64,000 nt of DNA, taken from the NCBI RefSeq assembly GCF_003201285.1, contig NZ_QICS01000005.1, positions 124,001 to 188,000 of the forward strand, read 5' to 3'. The notes beneath the pieces are model-generated. The model did no database searches, was not told the DNA's origin, and worked only from the letters and a program-made list of their open reading frames with translations. The position numbers were made by a program, and so were the translations under genes. Shown piece by piece: positions 44,276 through 52,812 of the stretch. This stretch comes from Lachnotalea glycerini (GTDB lineage Bacteria > Bacillota > Clostridia > Lachnospirales > Lachnospiraceae). Positions within the stretch are counted from its first letter, which is position 1. Every line of letters starts with the position of its first letter.

Positions 44276-44471
44276 AATTATTACCTCCATTATATAAATC
44301 TTTTTAATTTTCCGTTATGTCTCACTTTAAGTGTGAGCTTAGCTGACATGCCCATGCCTGAACAGGTTAAAACAACATACATACTAGCTGTGAAGTGTGT
44401 ACTCACGGAGCACTTTTTCTTTTATAGTATTTTACTTTATTATTTGCATAATAAAATTATTTCTATAAAAC
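44276..44471 (-). other. Long leader between T-box terminator and ileS
   Basis: About 190 nt separate the terminator U-run from the ileS start, which is unusually long. It contains small hairpins (AAGTG...CACTT about 44395-44420; CTCAC...GTGAG near 44318-44336). No small ORF with a ribosome site is evident. Confidence 0.4.
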
Positions 44472-44752
44472 AAAAAAACTCCATCCTAAAACAGGACGAA
44501 GACTTATCATTTCGTTATACCACCTATTTTACATACTTATAATATTTACGCTTGTAAATATCTCTATACGCATTCCTGTTAACGTTGGAAAACCGTCAGT
44601 ACTTAATCATAATATTAAATATTACTTTCAGCCTGCAACTTAGGAGTGATATTCAACTTTTTCTACTTGTACCGGTCTTGCACCATCACCAGTTCGCTTT
44701 GACTTTCAAAAAAATCTACTCTCTCCGTCATCGTCTTTCTATATAATAACAA
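44472..44752 (-). promoter_or_regulatory. T-box riboswitch (isoleucine) controlling ileS
   Basis: Read on the minus strand: a stem I region (about 44735-44600) with the AGAGAGTAGA and GGTGATGGTGCAAGACCGGT elements and a specifier-loop pattern GAAT-ATC-ACTCC, putting the Ile codon ATC at 44650-44648; then the T-box sequence ATAGGTGGTATAACGA (about 44527-44512); then the terminator CTTCGTCCT (44501-44493) / AGGATGGAG (44487-44479) and T7 (44478-44472). Uncharged tRNA-Ile would stabilise the antiterminator and turn ileS on. Confidence 0.9.
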
Positions 44753-44759
44753 TGTGGTT

Positions 44760-44789
44760 ATTATAATACTTCTTACTCTGGGTTGTCAA
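44760..44789 (-). promoter_or_regulatory. Sigma-A promoter of the T-box-ileS transcript
   Basis: Minus strand: TTGACA (44789-44784), 18-nt spacer, TATAAT (44765-44760). Confidence 0.75.
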
Positions 44790-44822
44790 TTACTTCTTAC
44801 TTTTGGTTGCGTATGTAACTAC

Positions 44823-44851
44823 TTGAACTTTGTCCAAAACAATGCTAAAAT
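44823..44851 (+). promoter_or_regulatory. Promoter of the 44921 gene
   Basis: TTGAAC (44823-44828), 17-nt spacer, TAAAAT (44846-44851). Confidence 0.6.
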
Positions 44852-44920
44852 ATAGATTAGGGCAGTGTGTTTACCCATCACACATATGGCTTATGTAGGT
44901 TAATTTAAGGAGGATATATC

Positions 44921-45376
44921 GTGGCAAAAATTTTAATTATCGTTTTAGTTGTACTGATTGCCATTTTAGTTGTTTTGTATTTTCTTGGCAAAAGGCTGGA
45001 GAAAAAGCAGACGGCGCAGCAGCAACAGATTGAAGCAGCAAAACAGAATGTAACAATGTTAATTATTGATAAAAAGAGGATGAAACTAAAGGAAGCAGGA
45101 TTACCTGCTATGGTATTAGATCAGACACCAAGGCTGCTTCGCGGCTCTAAACTACCAATTGTAAAAGCTAAGGTGGGTCCTAAGGTTATGACTTTAATAT
45201 GTGATGAAAAGATTTTTGATCTTGTTCCATTAAAAAAGGAAGTAAAGGCAGTAGTCAGCGGTATTTATATTACTAGTGTAAAGGGTGTACGCGGTCCTTT
45301 GGAAGCTCCTGCTAAGAAACAGGGATTTTTCAAAAGAATGACTTCAAAATTTACGAAAGACAAAAATAAAAAATAA
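44921..45376 (+). CDS. Membrane-anchored conserved protein of unknown function
   Basis: 151 residues, GTG start with AAGGAGG seven bases upstream. One N-terminal helix (4-22) followed by a basic, soluble part: NVTMLIIDKKRMKLKEAGLP, RLLRGSKLPIVKAKVGPKVM, KKEVKAVVSGIYITSVKG, and a very Lys-rich tail. It resembles proteins I have seen annotated as hypothetical across Lachnospiraceae. Orientation is probably N-out/C-in by the positive-inside rule. Single gene with its own promoter and terminator. Confidence 0.8.
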   Translation: MAKILIIVLVVLIAILVVLYFLGKRLEKKQTAQQQQIEAAKQNVTMLIIDKKRMKLKEAGLPAMVLDQTPRLLRGSKLPIVKAKVGPKVMTLICDEKIFDLVPLKKEVKAVVSGIYITSVKGVRGPLEAPAKKQGFFKRMTSKFTKDKNKK

Positions 45377-45383
45377 AACCATT

Positions 45384-45422
45384 AAAGAGCTGTTCAATTG
45401 AATCAGCTCTTTATCTTTTCTT
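45384..45422 (+). terminator. Terminator after the 44921 gene
   Basis: AAAGAGCTG (45384-45392) / CAGCTCTTT (45404-45412), followed by ATCTTTTCTTTTT. Confidence 0.8.
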
Positions 45423-45444
45423 TTTATATTTTTATTATGTGGCT

Positions 45445-45900
45445 CTACTGTTCCAGTGAAAAATTTTTGGCATCTTTTGATTTTATATTAATCGCTATGC
45501 TACATTCTGCAAGATGCTCATAATTAATGTATAGTGTATAATCTACATTCACATCAATATTTTCTTCCTCTTCTGCAATAATTACATCTTTCGCAGCAAT
45601 ACCAACCATCAGATTACCAAAGGGTGTATTATAACAGGTGATATTTTTTTTATTTTTTTCAAATATCATATGTACGTTAGTCACTCCCTTTTTCGTAATA
45701 TCAAGGGTATCTTTACTAATCTTTAAAGTATTCTTTGTAGTTCCTGTAAACCCTTCGGTTACTTCACTAAACATAATATAGTGCTTGTCATTCTTTTTAT
45801 AGTATTCTCCAATTGTAATGATTTCGACCGGTTCTCCAGCATCTATTTGAGTATGGTCAAATTGAAGACCTGATATACTTAGAATTACATCTTTTGTCAT
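45445..45900 (-). CDS. DUF1934 (YwiB-like) beta-barrel protein
   Basis: 151 residues from the ATG at 45900 (GGAGG five bases upstream). Pattern MTKDVILSISGLQFD ... GEPVEIITIGEYYKKNDKHY, then FGNLMVGIAA and a long beta-rich C-terminus, typical of DUF1934/YwiB. The fold is a calycin-like barrel and the function is unknown. It follows murI by about 58 nt. Confidence 0.85.
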   Translation of the reverse strand: MTKDVILSISGLQFDHTQIDAGEPVEIITIGEYYKKNDKHYIMFSEVTEGFTGTTKNTLKISKDTLDITKKGVTNVHMIFEKNKKNITCYNTPFGNLMVGIAAKDVIIAEEEENIDVNVDYTLYINYEHLAECSIAINIKSKDAKNFSLEQ

Positions 45901-45958
45901 TTTAACCTCCATCGGTGGTAATTTCTTTTGCACATTTTACATGACAAAAAGTTACTGC

Positions 45959-46810
45959 TTAAAAATCTTCTATATTTATTAATTTGGTGGTTGCTATATC
46001 ATATGGCAATATGGAATTGGCAAACTGTTTAAATTTGTCTGCGGCATCACTGACATAAAATTCATAACCTGAACCATCATTTTTCTGAGGTTTTGTATTA
46101 ATCAACTTTTTCTTTTCTAGCAGCTCTTTTAGCTCAAGAGCCGTTTCATAAGCAGGATTTACCAATGTAACACCATCACCAATTACTTGTCTAACAGTGG
46201 AGCGAATCAGAGGATAATGAGTGCAGCCCAATATGAGGGTATCAATTTCAGATTCCTTTAGTTCGCTTAAATATCTTTTTGCGACTTCAACTGTGACACT
46301 GTCTTTAATCCAGTTTTCCTCTACTAAAGGTACAAATAACGGACACGCCTTTCCTACAACGGTTAATTCGGAATTTCTTAAATATAAAAATTCTGAATAC
46401 ATACCACTGTTTATCGTTCCTTCTGTTCCAATTACACCTATTTTTCCATTTCTTGTTGTTTCTGCTGCTACTTTTGCTCCAGGCTTTACTACGCCTATAA
46501 TTGGTATGTCAAGCTCTGCTTCAACAGTATCTAAGGCATAAGCACTTGCCGTATTGCACGCAATTACGATTGCCTTAACCTGTTTGGTTTTAAGAAAGCG
46601 AATGATCTGTCTTGCATACCTAATAATAGTATTCTGCGATTTACTTCCGTAGGGAACTCTTGCAGTATCTCCAAAATAAACAATACGTTCATTTGGCATC
46701 TGACTCATAATTTCTCTGGCAACGGTTAAACCTCCGACTCCTGAATCAAATACTCCGATTGGTGCTTCTTTGATCATAGATTCTTCTAATTCATTAACGA
46801 TTAAACTCAT
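45959..46810 (-). CDS. murI: Glutamate racemase
   Basis: 283 residues from the ATG at 46810 (GTGGAG upstream). Motifs: PIGVFDSGVGGLTVAREI, YFGDTARVPYGSKS, VIACNTASAYALDTVE (first catalytic Cys), and LILGCTHYPLIRSTVRQVIG (second Cys). It makes D-glutamate for peptidoglycan. An N-terminal tail of about 15 residues precedes the usual start, so a later ATG (MIKEAPIGVF) is possible. Confidence 0.95.
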   Translation of the reverse strand: MSLIVNELEESMIKEAPIGVFDSGVGGLTVAREIMSQMPNERIVYFGDTARVPYGSKSQNTIIRYARQIIRFLKTKQVKAIVIACNTASAYALDTVEAELDIPIIGVVKPGAKVAAETTRNGKIGVIGTEGTINSGMYSEFLYLRNSELTVVGKACPLFVPLVEENWIKDSVTVEVAKRYLSELKESEIDTLILGCTHYPLIRSTVRQVIGDGVTLVNPAYETALELKELLEKKKLINTKPQKNDGSGYEFYVSDAADKFKQFANSILPYDIATTKLINIEDF

Positions 46811-46891
46811 GATATTCTCCACTTTCATTCTCTCTCATTATTTTTATTACAAGTGGCTGGCTAATCAAATGGATTATTTTTCAAGACTTAA

Positions 46892-46920
46892 CAGTCATTC
46901 AAAAAGAATGACTGCGTTTT
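46892..46920. terminator. Hairpin after spoIIR
   Basis: CAGTCATTC (46892-46900) / GAATGACTG (46906-46914). U-run is good on the plus strand (CGTTTTT) and poor on the minus strand, where spoIIR ends. Confidence 0.5.
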
Positions 46921-47570
46921 TATTGATTCAAAAAATTTAAATATTTAAATGATATTCTTGTTTTACTTCCATCTAAAAGCATGTGATATTCATCTGGTGT
47001 AAGCATGTTTTCTAAAGTTTCTTTCACTTCATCGCTGACTACTGCATATGCGCCATTTACAAAACAAAGATTCGGATACATAACGCACCACCAATTTCTG
47101 CCTTCGGCCTTACCAAGCTTGATTCTAAGCGCTTCATAATCACCTGCCGGAAAAATCAGACTTCCATATTCCTTAATTGGAAAATAACAGGTTTCAAAAT
47201 CTGCACTTACATTATATTCGTATCCTTCACTTTTCACAACCTCTAATGCAAAATTTTCAATATTTAATAAATTTTCTTCAAGGATTTTCCGTGTCGCATC
47301 CAAATCTTCATCACCATGAAGCAGATTTTTCATATAGTCCAGAGTTTTATCTTTCACCTTAAGCTTTAGATTTTGAGAAGCATCACTGTCATTATCAGCA
47401 ATAACATGGAAGCGGATTATTTTCTGAGCAAGAGAATTTTGGAGTTCATCCTCCTCTGTTTGATTGTATGTACCCTTATAATTAGCCTGACTAAACCCCA
47501 TCTGATCTACAATGACGATTCCTGTTACAAGTATAGTAAATATGATAAAGACTTTTTTTATTTTTTTCAT
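46920..47570 (-). CDS. spoIIR: Stage II sporulation protein R
   Basis: 216 residues. Signal/anchor helix (5-24), then QKIIRFHVIADNDSDASQNL, LKLKVKDKTLDYM and GRNWWCVMYPNLCFVNGAYA, all diagnostic of SpoIIR. It is secreted from the forespore and triggers SpoIIGA to process pro-sigma-E in the mother cell. GGGGG precedes the ATG. Confidence 0.95.
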   Translation of the reverse strand: MKKIKKVFIIFTILVTGIVIVDQMGFSQANYKGTYNQTEEDELQNSLAQKIIRFHVIADNDSDASQNLKLKVKDKTLDYMKNLLHGDEDLDATRKILEENLLNIENFALEVVKSEGYEYNVSADFETCYFPIKEYGSLIFPAGDYEALRIKLGKAEGRNWWCVMYPNLCFVNGAYAVVSDEVKETLENMLTPDEYHMLLDGSKTRISFKYLNFLNQ

Positions 47571-47622
47571 TTCAATACCCCCTTATGTAATATATTGGAA
47601 GTATTGACATATAAAGTGAATC

Positions 47623-48297
47623 TTATTCGTTTTCTTTAATACTATTTACAACTGCCATTTCCTGATTGTCTATATGATTATATATTGCAATAGTTGCTTT
47701 TTCCTTGTCATGATTTTTTAAACATTCAATCATTGTTTCATGCTCTTTAATCAGTCTGCCATGGCTGCTATAATCCTTAATGTATTCAATTCGGTATCGA
47801 TACATCTGTTCTCGCAGATTATTCAAAATAAGAATTAATTTCTCATTATTAGTAGCATTATAGATGACATCGTGAAAATTTACATCTGCCTCAGCAATGG
47901 AAGTTAATTCTTTCGAATTGATTGCTTTCTTAAATTCCTCCAGAGCAATTTCGAGATCTTTTATTTCACTGTCAGTTACTTTATCACAAGCTATTTGCAT
48001 CGCAAGCTCTTCTAATGCTTTTCGCACTTCTAATACATCCCGTAAGCTTTTTTCTGTTATTTTTGCTACTTCTGCTCCTTTTCTTGGAACCATTGTTACC
48101 AAACCTTCCAGCTCCAATTTACGAATGGCTTCTCTTATCGGAGTTCTGCTTACGCCTAAACGCTGTGCCAGTTGAATTTCCATCAGACGCTCCCCCGGCA
48201 GCAATTCTCCCTTTAATATAGCTTGTCTTAATGTGTTGAATACTACATCTCTAAGTGGTAGATATTCGTTGATGTTTACTTTTAATATGTCGCTCAT
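47623..48297 (-). CDS. GntR family regulator, FadR/FCD type
   Basis: 224 residues. Winged helix (12-75: LPLRDVVFNTLRQAILKGEL; QRLGVSRTPIREAIRKLELE) followed by the helical FCD ligand-binding domain (about 85-215) with metal-ligand candidates D and H in EADVNFHDVIYNAT. Ligand unknown. It is 6 nt after ispE and upstream of spoIIR, so probably co-transcribed with ispE. Confidence 0.92.
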   Translation of the reverse strand: MSDILKVNINEYLPLRDVVFNTLRQAILKGELLPGERLMEIQLAQRLGVSRTPIREAIRKLELEGLVTMVPRKGAEVAKITEKSLRDVLEVRKALEELAMQIACDKVTDSEIKDLEIALEEFKKAINSKELTSIAEADVNFHDVIYNATNNEKLILILNNLREQMYRYRIEYIKDYSSHGRLIKEHETMIECLKNHDKEKATIAIYNHIDNQEMAVVNSIKENE

Positions 48298-48303
48298 TAA
48301 ACC

Positions 48304-49176
48304 TTACCTCCTATTATTATATACACTTGTTAAATAGCTCTGCTTTACTTGTGGATTCGCATTTATAATTTGAAATGCCCGTTTTGCTTTTGCATAATCT
48401 GAAAAAATTCCAAATACAGTCGGTCCGCTTCCGCTCATCATAGCATTTAAAGCTCCGTTTGCTTTCATCATATTCTTGATTTCCTCAATAACCGGGTATT
48501 CATTAATTGTTACTCCCTCTAATACATTCTCCATTTTATCAACAATTGTTGTTAGGTCATTGTTGTTGACTGCTTCTATCATTCCATCAATATCCGGATG
48601 ATGTGAAATTTCATCTGCTTTCAGATTGCCATATACAAGTTTGGTCGATACACTGATTCCGGGCTTTGCAATCAGTACGTAGCATTTTGGCATTGGTTTT
48701 AGAGGTGTAAGCTTCTCCCCAATTCCTTCTGCAAGCGCCGTCCCTCTCATGATACAATAGGGAACATCCGCTCCAATTCTAACGCCACGTTCCATAAGCT
48801 GCTTTCTAGTCAAACCAAGCTTAAACATTTTATTAATGCCAATCAAAATTGCTGCTGCATCTGAACTTCCTCCAGCCATTCCGGCTGCCACAGGAATATA
48901 TTTTTCAAGGTTAATACTAACTCCTTGCTGTATCTTAAATTCGTCAATGAGCAGCTTAGCAGCCTTATATACTAAATTATTCTCATTATTTGGTAAATAA
49001 TATAAATTAGTTTTGACCTTAATTTCCTGCTCATTTATTTTTTTAATTGCTATCCGGTCATACATATTGATTGTCTGCATAATCATTCGCACTTCATGAT
49101 AGCCATCTTCTCTTTTTCCTACAACATCAAGACCTAAATTGATTTTTGCAAGAGCTTTTAGTTTTAATTGTTCCAT
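48304..49176 (-). CDS. ispE: 4-diphosphocytidyl-2-C-methyl-D-erythritol kinase
   Basis: 290 residues from the second of two adjacent ATGs (49176) behind GGAGG. GHMP kinase motifs: LKALAKINLGLDVVGKREDG at the start, VAAGMAGGSSDAAAIL (ATP loop, about 93), and MMSGSGPTVFGIF near the end. It catalyses the fourth step of the MEP isoprenoid pathway. Confidence 0.96.
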   Translation of the reverse strand: MEQLKLKALAKINLGLDVVGKREDGYHEVRMIMQTINMYDRIAIKKINEQEIKVKTNLYYLPNNENNLVYKAAKLLIDEFKIQQGVSINLEKYIPVAAGMAGGSSDAAAILIGINKMFKLGLTRKQLMERGVRIGADVPYCIMRGTALAEGIGEKLTPLKPMPKCYVLIAKPGISVSTKLVYGNLKADEISHHPDIDGMIEAVNNNDLTTIVDKMENVLEGVTINEYPVIEEIKNMMKANGALNAMMSGSGPTVFGIFSDYAKAKRAFQIINANPQVKQSYLTSVYNNRR

Positions 49177-49225
49177 CATTTTCCTCCAGTGCCCATATTT
49201 CATAGCTTTGTTGTATTCTGTATAC

Positions 49226-49254
49226 ATTATAACTATTTTTTTTATAAATTGCAA
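49226..49254 (-). promoter_or_regulatory. Promoter of ispE-gntR
   Basis: Minus strand: TTGCAA (49254-49249), 17-nt spacer, TATAAT (49231-49226). Confidence 0.65.
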
Positions 49255-49508
49255 TGTTTGTCGATAACTATTTTACGACAATATATGCTTTTTTTTACTA
49301 TTTTATGCAAGATAAAGCTTTTAATGTCTATTTTTATTGACTTTTGTAATTAGTGTATCAAGATTGTGTTTGTAGGCTCAAGAATGATACATCACTTCCT
49401 ACATCCATACCATTACTGATACTAACTTATGGTTCGCTACACTTGACGGTAAATACCCATGACTGGACTTTCACTAGCTAGATTAGAGTCATGCCTGACA
49501 CACATAAT
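49255..49508. other. Noncoding stretch, possible element remnant
   Basis: No open frame. The part 49420-49500 (TATGGTTCGCTACACTTGAC, then ATGACTGGACTTTCACTAGC and TAGATTAGAGTCATGCC) has a composition unlike the AT-rich spacers around it and resembles sequence I associate with transposon edges in related genomes. No terminal repeats or transposase are visible. Confidence 0.3.
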
Positions 49509-49539
49509 AAAGCACCAGTTTCTAAAAAACTGGCGCTTT
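49509..49539 (-). terminator. Terminator after sipL
   Basis: AAAGC-A-CCAGTTT (49509-49521) / AAACTGG-C-GCTTT (49527-49539); the minus-strand tail is TTTATTATG. Confidence 0.55.
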
Positions 49540-49613
49540 CAGACTGTAGACAATATGGAATGACACATCTTGCTTTTTTGTTAATTGTTTCAGGGTGTCT
49601 GCCTCTCTTATAA

Positions 49614-51170
49614 CTATACACTTTTTACAATGATCAGGCTGTCTCCCATCTTGATAAAATCATTGTTTAAATCATTTGTCTCTTTAATTTTATCCACAGT
49701 AGTATAATATTTCTTGGCAAGTTTCCACAAAGTATCATCACTTTTCGCAACATAACCCACTATACCCGGCAACGCTTCCAGTTTCGAATAATCCAAAGGT
49801 TCTTCATTAATGTCTGTAATAATATTCTCCGTCATTTTATTTAGTACGATGGCATTTAAATTAATAACTGCCTTGACTTCTACCTCTTCGCTGTCAATCA
49901 TAGTACTTGTAAGCTGTTCTAAATCTGCCCTTACATTATTTATGGAAGTGTCATTCATTCCTTTTGCTTCGATAATATGGTTAAATGGAATAACTCCCTT
50001 TATAACATTAAAGGGAACATTATCATCAGCGGTTATGTATAAAATCACTACTTCAATCACACCTTCTACGCTGATTCCATCCTCAATCGGAATAATCTCA
50101 TCAATTTTAACATCACCTGTCGTATGACAAATCTGTAATATTCTTGCTTGATTATTCGGAATCTTAACCTTGTCGGTAACGCGGGCTTTTGCAAAATTCT
50201 TCACCACAAGACTTTCAAAATTACCCTCCTGTGTTACGGGCGTTAGTTCCTTATGAGGTGAATATACATCTGCTATAATGTCAACATGATTTTCTTCATA
50301 CAATTTAATATCCAGATTCAATGCACAATCTACGTTAATTAATCTTTGTTCGCCATCATAATCGGGCTTTGCTTCAATTTCACAATGTTCAAGTGAAATC
50401 TCAATGTCTCCTATCATACCATCATTGCAACCGCTGCAATCTACAGTTCCACTAAATGGAATCGAAGTTTCAAGCCATTGAAGAGAGCGCTCTTCATCCT
50501 CACCTTTATATAGTACAAATACATCCAGCTCACCCTTAATAGAAATACTTTGATCCATCAGCCTTGCATCCAGATTTCTTAATTGACAGTTATACCATAC
50601 AATTTCGTAAATATTCGGTTTGTTAGAGTTAATTGCAATTTCATCCTTAATTCTAAAAATATCTTTCTTATTAACTGCAAGCTCTATAATATCCATTCCC
50701 TTTTTCAAGCTTTGAACATCATCTTCTCCAACAACATCCACTGTTGTTTCTTCATCTACGATTTGTTCTATACAAAGGATAAAGGTCACAATGGCCTTAA
50801 TACTAATCTTTCTGGAATTGATTAGCGATACATTAAAATCTTCCGTGTCCCATTTCATTTTAATACTATCGCCATCCATAGCCCCCTCAATATTAATCGT
50901 TTCCTCAAAAGGGACTTCACCTGATAAGCTTTGTATTTTTTCTTCCGGAGAATCACTTACGTATAGAATACTAAATTTCAGCTTACCTCTTACCAGTGCA
51001 TGCCCATCAGCCGCCTTAACCTCCGTTACAATGATTTCACTATCATCTTGTATAATTTTTAACACATCTGCTTTACTATCCGGTACATTATAGTCGTCTT
51101 CTAAGGTAATTTGATTGACAGCTTTTCCTTTTAATCCGTTCATATGTATATTTTTTTTAATGAGCTCCAA
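49614..51170 (-). CDS. sipL: Spore coat/cortex morphogenesis protein SipL-like (DUF3794 + LysM)
   Basis: 518 residues from TTG at 51170 (GGAGGGG six bases upstream). Three DUF3794/SPOCS repeats, each with a V(R/K)GKLKFSILYVSDSPEEK / ELDVFVLYKGEDEERSLQWL / EVVILYITADDNVP type strand, then a C-terminal LysM domain (YVAKSDDTLWKLAKKYYTTV ... MGDSLIIV). C. difficile SipL has the same layout and links SpoIVA to the forespore coat. Single-gene unit with terminator. Confidence 0.88.
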   Translation of the reverse strand: MELIKKNIHMNGLKGKAVNQITLEDDYNVPDSKADVLKIIQDDSEIIVTEVKAADGHALVRGKLKFSILYVSDSPEEKIQSLSGEVPFEETINIEGAMDGDSIKMKWDTEDFNVSLINSRKISIKAIVTFILCIEQIVDEETTVDVVGEDDVQSLKKGMDIIELAVNKKDIFRIKDEIAINSNKPNIYEIVWYNCQLRNLDARLMDQSISIKGELDVFVLYKGEDEERSLQWLETSIPFSGTVDCSGCNDGMIGDIEISLEHCEIEAKPDYDGEQRLINVDCALNLDIKLYEENHVDIIADVYSPHKELTPVTQEGNFESLVVKNFAKARVTDKVKIPNNQARILQICHTTGDVKIDEIIPIEDGISVEGVIEVVILYITADDNVPFNVIKGVIPFNHIIEAKGMNDTSINNVRADLEQLTSTMIDSEEVEVKAVINLNAIVLNKMTENIITDINEEPLDYSKLEALPGIVGYVAKSDDTLWKLAKKYYTTVDKIKETNDLNNDFIKMGDSLIIVKSV

Positions 51171-51248
51171 TACATTCCCCTCCACTTTACATTTTCATAA
51201 ATCTGCTACTCTATTTATATTTTTGTTATATACAATTTATAACACAAA

Positions 51249-51276
51249 TTGAAAAAAACTAAAAAAATGCTATACT
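51249..51276 (+). promoter_or_regulatory. Promoter of the 51384 gene
   Basis: TTGAAA (51249-51254), 16-nt spacer ending TGC, TATACT (51271-51276); extended -10. Confidence 0.6.
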
Positions 51277-51383
51277 GTTACTGTAACTTATCAAAAGAAA
51301 AACAAGCACGAACAATGCGAGTATTTGTTTTTCTTGATCAGTTAACGAAGAAACAATATTTAAATTCTATGGGAGAGAAAAAT

Positions 51384-51650
51384 ATGAGTGACACGACAAC
51401 GAATCGTATCTGTAAGAAATGTCTTCTGAAAGACTTTCCGGATGCTGAGTATTTTACACATTTATATGAATATATTAATAATCTGGATGAGGAAATTAAG
51501 GTAAATGAGGTAGAATACGAGCGTCGTTTGGAAATCTGCATTACATGTCCTGATTACTATCAAGGTATGTGCCGGGTATGTGGCTGCTTTGTAGAATTAA
51601 GAGCTGCCATACGTGAAAATAATTGTGCAGCACCAAAGATGAAATGGTAA
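51384..51650 (+). CDS. Small Cys-rich conserved protein (possible zinc-binding, DUF6171-like)
   Basis: 88 residues from the ATG at 51384 (GGGAGAG upstream); an open frame further upstream overlaps the promoter and is ignored. Cysteines occur as ICKKCLLKD, EICITCPDYYQGMCRVCGCF and a final NNC, a pattern suited to zinc or an iron-sulfur cluster. It resembles a Lachnospiraceae family I recall as DUF6171. Function unknown. Confidence 0.8.
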   Translation: MSDTTTNRICKKCLLKDFPDAEYFTHLYEYINNLDEEIKVNEVEYERRLEICITCPDYYQGMCRVCGCFVELRAAIRENNCAAPKMKW

Positions 51651-51690
51651 AAGGAAAATCATAATAATTTATTGATTCTCCTTTTATACT
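51649..51690. terminator. Convergent terminator
   Basis: AAAAGGA-AAATCA (51649-51661) / TGATT-CTCCTTTT (51673-51685), between the Cys-rich gene and the GH105 gene, U-rich on both sides. Confidence 0.65.
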
Positions 51691-51693
51691 TTT

Positions 51694-52719
51694 TTATTTA
51701 TCATTTATAATTGCTGTTAAAAAGGAAAGGGCAAGCCCTTGTCCCCAGCCTTGAATCCAATTCTTTGGTATATTTCTATATCCATCTCTGTCTTTCATCA
51801 CAGCTGTTCCGCCTGACACATTAAGTACCCTTCCATCCTCTGTAATATTCTTAAGTATTCCATCTAATGCCTTTTGGATATACTTGGTATGCAATGGATT
51901 CTTATTCGTAACCATTGCTGCTGCAATTCCGCAGGAAGCTGATACTTCCTCATAGGCTTCTACATCATCCAATATGGTTCTCCATAAACCATTTTCGGTT
52001 TGCAACAGCTTAATTGCTCCAAGCTGATCCCTTAATGCACAGTCAATATCCATATAAATTGGGTATAAATAAGCCTCTGGAAGTCTTCTTCCTACCTGAG
52101 ACATCGTATAGGCTGCCCATGCATTTGCCCTACCCCAGTAAAAACCTGACATATGATCCTTATTTATGTTATTATATCCGTGATACCAAAGACTGGTTGC
52201 CGGATCTTGCAGATATTTGATATGCCAGTAATACTGATTCAGTGCATCATCTATTGTTTCTTTATCCTTTAACTTGATTCCTACTCGCAACAAAAAGAAT
52301 GCCGCCATGAAAAGAGTATCTGCCCAAGCCTGCTCCGGAAAATCATTCTTATCAGATACTGTATGTTGAAGCACACGATCACCAAAGCGGAGTGCATGGT
52401 TTCTAAGATAATCTACTTTGCTCAATACTATTTCCCAGTATTTTTCATCATTGGTTGCCTCATAAAGTGTAATCATTGCATGTCCCATAGCGCAGGTATT
52501 GACATTCCATTCCGGCAGTCCAAGTGCAATATATTCTTCAGTAAAATCTGATAACATTTCTAAATACTCTTTATTTTTTGTAATTTCATAGGCCTCTGCA
52601 ATGCCATAATAAGCTACACCGCAAGGCCATTCCCATGTCATATCCATTGTCATGGTTTTTCTCACTATGTTATCAATTACCTGTAGTATCTGATCCTTAT
52701 CATAATTAATTTTAAACAT
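51694..52719 (-). CDS. Unsaturated rhamnogalacturonyl hydrolase, GH105 (YteR/YesR-like)
   Basis: 341 residues from the ATG at 52719 (GGAGG five bases upstream). An (alpha/alpha)6-barrel protein with WEWPCGVAYYGIAEAYEITK, the catalytic-Asp segment FPEQAWADTLFMAAFFLLRV (about 140), HMSGFYWGRANAWAAY and NWIQGWGQGLALSFL. No signal peptide, so cytosolic: it removes unsaturated uronate from imported rhamnogalacturonan disaccharides. Last gene of the transporter operon, about 93 nt after the binding protein. Confidence 0.93.
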   Translation of the reverse strand: MFKINYDKDQILQVIDNIVRKTMTMDMTWEWPCGVAYYGIAEAYEITKNKEYLEMLSDFTEEYIALGLPEWNVNTCAMGHAMITLYEATNDEKYWEIVLSKVDYLRNHALRFGDRVLQHTVSDKNDFPEQAWADTLFMAAFFLLRVGIKLKDKETIDDALNQYYWHIKYLQDPATSLWYHGYNNINKDHMSGFYWGRANAWAAYTMSQVGRRLPEAYLYPIYMDIDCALRDQLGAIKLLQTENGLWRTILDDVEAYEEVSASCGIAAAMVTNKNPLHTKYIQKALDGILKNITEDGRVLNVSGGTAVMKDRDGYRNIPKNWIQGWGQGLALSFLTAIINDK

Positions 52720-52750
52720 AATATCCTCCATAAAGATTTTACTAAAATAT

Positions 52751-52776
52751 CCCCTCCTATCATACCACAGGAGGGG
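52751..52776 (-). terminator. GC-rich intercistronic hairpin between binding protein and GH105
   Basis: CCCCTCCT (52751-52758) / AGGAGGGG (52769-52776). Without a U-run it probably stabilises the upstream mRNA or partly attenuates transcription, a common way to make more binding protein than downstream products. Confidence 0.5.
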
Positions 52777-52812
52777 AATTATTTACATGAATTGGTAAAA
52801 TAATAATTTTAT

